Origin: Candidatus Cloacimonadota bacterium
GTDB taxonomy: Bacteria; Cloacimonadota; Cloacimonadia; Cloacimonadales; Cloacimonadaceae
Length of the DNA: 8,895 nt
NCBI GenBank assembly: GCA_016875595.1
Contig: VGPI01000082.1
Location: forward strand, 1-8,895
Direction: 5' to 3'
The number at the start of each line of letters is the position of its first letter. Positions within the stretch are counted from its first letter, which is position 1. The notes under the pieces were generated by a model. The model saw nothing but the letters and a program-made list of their open reading frames with translations, searched no databases and had not been told where the DNA came from. Positions 6,636-8,895 of the stretch are shown here, in pieces. The position numbers were made by a program, and so were the translations under genes.

Positions 6636-6683
6636 GTTTCTCCCGAGATACTCCCGAATACTCGGCTTTGTTTCGGGAGAAAC
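6636..6683. repeat. 11-bp perfect inverted repeat
   Basis: GTTTCTCCCGA (6636-6646) and TCGGGAGAAAC (6673-6683) are exact reverse complements with 26 bases between them. The spacer repeats CTCCCGA once more and contains CTCGG. It could be a protein-binding site or a hairpin; it has no T run after it on the plus strand. It lies about mid-way between the divergent genes. Confidence 0.6.
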
Positions 6684-6990
6684 TCAGCTTGAAGCCGAGG
6701 CAGAGGATCAAGTGGATTCTGTTCGGTGACCAGTGCCTTTATATTGTTCAATGTTATCAGTGTAGAGCCGTTTGGAGCGTTTTCCGTCTCGCTCTATTCC
6801 CATGCACTGCCCGATTTATGTGGCTTGGTCACATTCCCCAATTGTTCAAGGGTACTAAAGATACGATGTGACATACCAGGTGAGACAATGTATGTGGATT
6901 TGTAACAGCATGATAGAGCTTGATGCGAGAAAACACTTGACAACAAGAACATTGATAGTTTAGTGTACCTGCTTTATGTATACTTTTGAG

Positions 6991-7025
6991 TGGAAACTGT
7001 TCCATGCCCCTCGGATGTGGAACAG
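6991..7025 (+). repeat. Overlapping alternative hairpins before porin gene
   Basis: CTGTTCCA (6997-7004) pairs exactly with TGGAACAG (7018-7025). The same TTCCA can instead pair with TGGAA at 6991-6995. The two stems exclude each other. They lie upstream of the likely porin promoter, so they would be transcribed only from a start further left. Confidence 0.4.
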
Positions 7026-7121
7026 GAGAAGTTCAAGGAAATGCATACAATGATGCGAAGAGGCAGTAATGAACGAAAAGAAAAACGCCACTTAAGCCGG
7101 AAGAGAAGATCGTGGATCATC

Positions 7122-7150
7122 TTGTCTTTTCCACTTTGTTTGCCTAAAAT
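7122..7150 (+). promoter_or_regulatory. Sigma70-like promoter for the porin gene
   Basis: TTGTCT (7122-7127) and TAAAAT (7145-7150) are separated by 17 bases, a near-consensus arrangement. A start near 7157 would give a very short leader that still includes GAGG (7161-7164) and the ATG at 7173. Called by eye only. Confidence 0.45.
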
Positions 7151-7160
7151 ATACTGCATA

Positions 7161-7164
7161 GAGG
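7161..7164 (+). promoter_or_regulatory. Ribosome binding site of the porin gene
   Basis: GAGG ends 8 bases before ATG 7173. Together with the signal peptide that begins there, it fixes this start over the in-frame ATGs at 6990 and 7041, which would put charged residues before the signal peptide. Confidence 0.75.
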
Positions 7165-7172
7165 TAAGTGTA

Positions 7173-8267
7173 ATGAAAAAAGTCATTTTAGCCCTTGTTC
7201 CTGCGATTCTAATTAGTTGCCTGACCGCTGTAACTTTTAGTTATGATGGGGTGATCCGAACACGCGCAGCACTTTACAATGACATGAATGAATCCACTGA
7301 CGGACGTATCGACAACCGATTGCGCTTGGGAATGAATTCTGAGCTTGCTCCCAAACTCAACTTTCGCACCCGGCTTCAGTTTGGCAATGTCACTTGGGGT
7401 GATGCCAATGCCGGTGGCGGGATCAATTCAGCCGTGAGAATCACGGCTTATGAATTGTATCTTGACTACCTGATTGAGACCATTAACACGAATGTCCGCT
7501 TTGGACAGCAATACTGGGCAGATCCCATGGGTTTGATCATTGATGGCTCTTTCTCCGGGCTAATAATCACCCTGAATGATCTAATTGGCTTCAAAACAGA
7601 ACTGGGCTTGATCAAAGGGCTGGAAGCTGGGAACTTTGATAATGACAACAACTATTTTCTTTTGAACATGACCACTTCCGGCAGGACCAAACTGGGCTTG
7701 TTTGGCTCAGTGTATCACATGGGCAATACCAACGACAAATCGGTAACTGTAATGCCCCATGTGGACTTGAAGATCGATCCGGTCCAGATCAAAGCAACCG
7801 CATTCATGGGTGCTCATTTGAATAGCACTGAAGAAGATCAGAGCAGTTTTGGAACTGCGATCAAAGCCAAAGCCGATCTGGGATTGTTCAGTTTGGGAGC
7901 TAATGTCCTGGTCGTAACAGAAAGCGGGATCGCCACTCTCTTTCCTTACTATTTGAACGGGCTCTATATCTACGGTTATGGTCTCTACCATGACGGTGTC
8001 AACCTATATTGGAACACGCCCTATTCCTACAATACAGATACTGCCATCTCAGCCGTTGGTTCCATTAGCATACCTTTGAATGCCAAGTGCAATTTATTCG
8101 GAGCTGCCGGATTCCTTAAGAACCAAGGAATTGAAGTAAATGCCGGTTTCGAACATGAAGTAGTTCCTAAAAAGATGAAGATCGCAGGTTACGCAGCCGT
8201 TGGCAGGCATGAAATCACAGAAGTCACCAACTTCGTTGTGGGAACATCCGTCGTTGTTCCTTTTTAG
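7173..8267 (+). CDS. Porin-like outer-membrane beta-barrel protein
   Basis: Probably an outer-membrane channel for small solutes. Seen: 364 residues from the chosen ATG; an N-terminal signal peptide (MKK, then hydrophobic to about residue 22, with a likely cleavage before YDG); then alternating hydrophobic/polar strands rich in Gly, Asn, Asp and aromatic residues, such as RTRLQFGNVTWG (65-76) and NTNVRFGQQYW (105-115). The protein ends VVVPF, with the terminal Phe typical of barrels recognised by the Bam machinery. LISC at 13-16 loosely fits a lipobox, so a lipoprotein is a less likely alternative. I cannot name the family or the substrate. It lies 103 bp before the DUF4212 gene without a terminator between, so read-through into the transporter is possible. 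Confidence 0.8.
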   Translation: MKKVILALVPAILISCLTAVTFSYDGVIRTRAALYNDMNESTDGRIDNRLRLGMNSELAPKLNFRTRLQFGNVTWGDANAGGGINSAVRITAYELYLDYLIETINTNVRFGQQYWADPMGLIIDGSFSGLIITLNDLIGFKTELGLIKGLEAGNFDNDNNYFLLNMTTSGRTKLGLFGSVYHMGNTNDKSVTVMPHVDLKIDPVQIKATAFMGAHLNSTEEDQSSFGTAIKAKADLGLFSLGANVLVVTESGIATLFPYYLNGLYIYGYGLYHDGVNLYWNTPYSYNTDTAISAVGSISIPLNAKCNLFGAAGFLKNQGIEVNAGFEHEVVPKKMKIAGYAAVGRHEITEVTNFVVGTSVVVPF

Positions 8268-8370
8268 TGTGAACCGGAAACGTAGCATAAGTTAGTCCGA
8301 TACAAACACGTTAATAAGCATGATAACATAAATAGAAGAACGGATTACTGTCCGAAGATTAGGAGTATAT

Positions 8371-8625
8371 ATGAAAAAAAACGATCACGCATATTGGAAG
8401 GCAACACTGCGGCTTTTGAGAATCATCCTGGCTCTCTGGCTGTTTGTTTCGATCGGTCTTAGTATTGTCATTGCCCCGTCACTCAATGTCATCAAGCTGG
8501 GAGGTTATCCCCTGGGTTTCTGGTTTGCCCAGCAGGGTTCGATCTTCATTTTTATCGCCTTGATATTTGTCTATGCCTACCTGATGGGTAGAATCGACCG
8601 CAAATTTGATGTTCACGAGAATTAA
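8371..8625 (+). CDS. DUF4212 small subunit of a sodium:solute symporter
   Basis: A small membrane protein of 84 residues of the DUF4212 family, found next to VC_2705-type sodium:solute symporters and thought to be their accessory subunit. Seen: a charged start (KKNDHAYWKA), a first helix at about 15-37, the family signature GGYPLGFWFAQQGSI (44-58), a second helix to about 70, and a charged end (MGRIDRKFDVHEN). AGGAG at 8361-8365 lies 5 bases before the ATG. The symporter gene starts 17 bp after its stop, so the two are almost certainly co-transcribed. The exact role of the subunit is not established from this sequence. Confidence 0.92.
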   Translation: MKKNDHAYWKATLRLLRIILALWLFVSIGLSIVIAPSLNVIKLGGYPLGFWFAQQGSIFIFIALIFVYAYLMGRIDRKFDVHEN

Positions 8626-8642
8626 CAAGTAAGGAGAAATCA

Positions 8643-8895
8643 GTGAGTCTTCAACTAACTACTTACATCATAGTGGGATTGACATTCCTTTTATACATCG
8701 GTATTGCCATCTGGTCTCGTGCCAGATCAACTAAAGATTACTACATCGCTGGTGGAAATGTAGGACCTATTACCAATGGTATGGCTACTGCTGCCGATTG
8801 GATGTCGGCTGCGTCATTCATATCCATGGCTGGTATGGTCGCCAACATGGGATTTGGCGGTTCCGTTTTCTTAATGGGATGGACTGGCGGATATG
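8643..8895 (+). CDS. Sodium:solute symporter, VC_2705 type, N-terminal part
   Basis: First 84 codons of a sodium:solute symporter (SSS family), cut by the window end. Full members have roughly 550-600 residues and about 13 helices. The start is GTG at 8643, preceded by AAGGAG (8631-8636) with a 6-base gap. Seen: a first helix at about 8-25, then RSTKDYYIAGGNVGPITNGM (28-47), the SSS signature around the first Na+-site helix, GMATAADWMSAASFISMAG (46-64), and the start of a further helix to the edge. ADWMSAASF is typical of the ActP/VC_2705 branch, which moves acetate or other small organic acids with Na+. The substrate here is not shown. Partner of the DUF4212 gene before it. Confidence 0.93.
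   Translation, partial: MSLQLTTYIIVGLTFLLYIGIAIWSRARSTKDYYIAGGNVGPITNGMATAADWMSAASFISMAGMVANMGFGGSVFLMGWTGGY

Larger units (their letters stand above)
6337..7172. other. Divergent intergenic region, rnfC to porin gene
   Basis: These 836 bases separate divergently read genes. Plus-strand open frames of 115-118 codons exist but have no family features, no good ribosome binding site and odd composition. Minus-strand frames are under 60 codons. What is visible: an inverted repeat near rnfC (6404-6436), an 11-bp inverted repeat (6636-6683), a TTGACA at 6937-6942 with a weak TAGTGT at 6961-6966 (18-bp gap; doubtful promoter), alternative hairpins at 6991-7025, and a better promoter at 7122-7150. 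The region may hold the control signals of both transcription units, or the remains of a decayed gene that I cannot identify. Confidence 0.55.

Noticed and set aside
6600..6803. Minus-strand short frames that read like protein
   Set aside because: Frames such as the 31-codon one at 6708-6803 have no ribosome binding site and no recognisable homology; at this length chance is likely.
6382..6871. Plus-strand open frames of 115 and 118 codons in the divergent region
   Set aside because: No family features, no good ribosome binding site, and no support from composition.
6990..7172. Upstream in-frame starts of the porin gene
   Set aside because: They place about 60 charged residues before a good signal peptide, and the best ribosome binding site and promoter fit ATG 7173.

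Overview
The window looks like a piece of a Gram-negative (diderm) anaerobe chromosome. It encodes a complete Rnf ferredoxin:NAD+ oxidoreductase in the order rnfC-D-G-E-A-B, the order known from clostridia and Thermotoga; the proteobacterial rsx/rnf order is A-B-C-D-G-E. It also encodes an outer-membrane beta-barrel protein, so the cell has an outer membrane. That combination, with repeat-rich intergenic DNA, would fit a fermentative lineage such as Cloacimonadota. This placement is a guess from gene order and style, not from a marker gene.

Layout. Bases 1-1059 hold no credible gene. They contain two 104-bp direct repeats, then eight 29-bp tandem units, an unrelated 39/40-bp tandem repeat, an almost perfect 45-nt palindrome, and a set of hairpins ending in a rightward rho-independent terminator (possible structured RNA). 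Bases 1060-6336, minus strand, are the six-gene rnf operon, with stop and start codons overlapping at most junctions. Bases 6337-7172 are a divergent intergenic region with several inverted repeats and a sigma70-like promoter. Bases 7173-8895, plus strand, carry a porin-like barrel protein, a DUF4212 small membrane subunit, and the first 84 codons of a sodium:solute symporter that runs off the window.

How the genes fit together. Rnf oxidises reduced ferredoxin with NAD+ (or runs in reverse) and exports Na+ or H+. The DUF4212/symporter pair, of the VC_2705 type usually linked to small organic acids, would use a Na+ gradient for uptake, and the barrel protein could let small solutes cross the outer membrane. 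Energy conservation and solute uptake coupled through sodium is an inference from family knowledge and adjacency.

The points most worth a second look are the A/B alternating 29-bp array, the long palindrome, the terminator-ended hairpin region facing the rnf operon, and flavinylation motifs in RnfG (and more mildly RnfD) that depart from the usual ApbE target consensus. I found no clearly new multi-gene system; the genes belong to known families.
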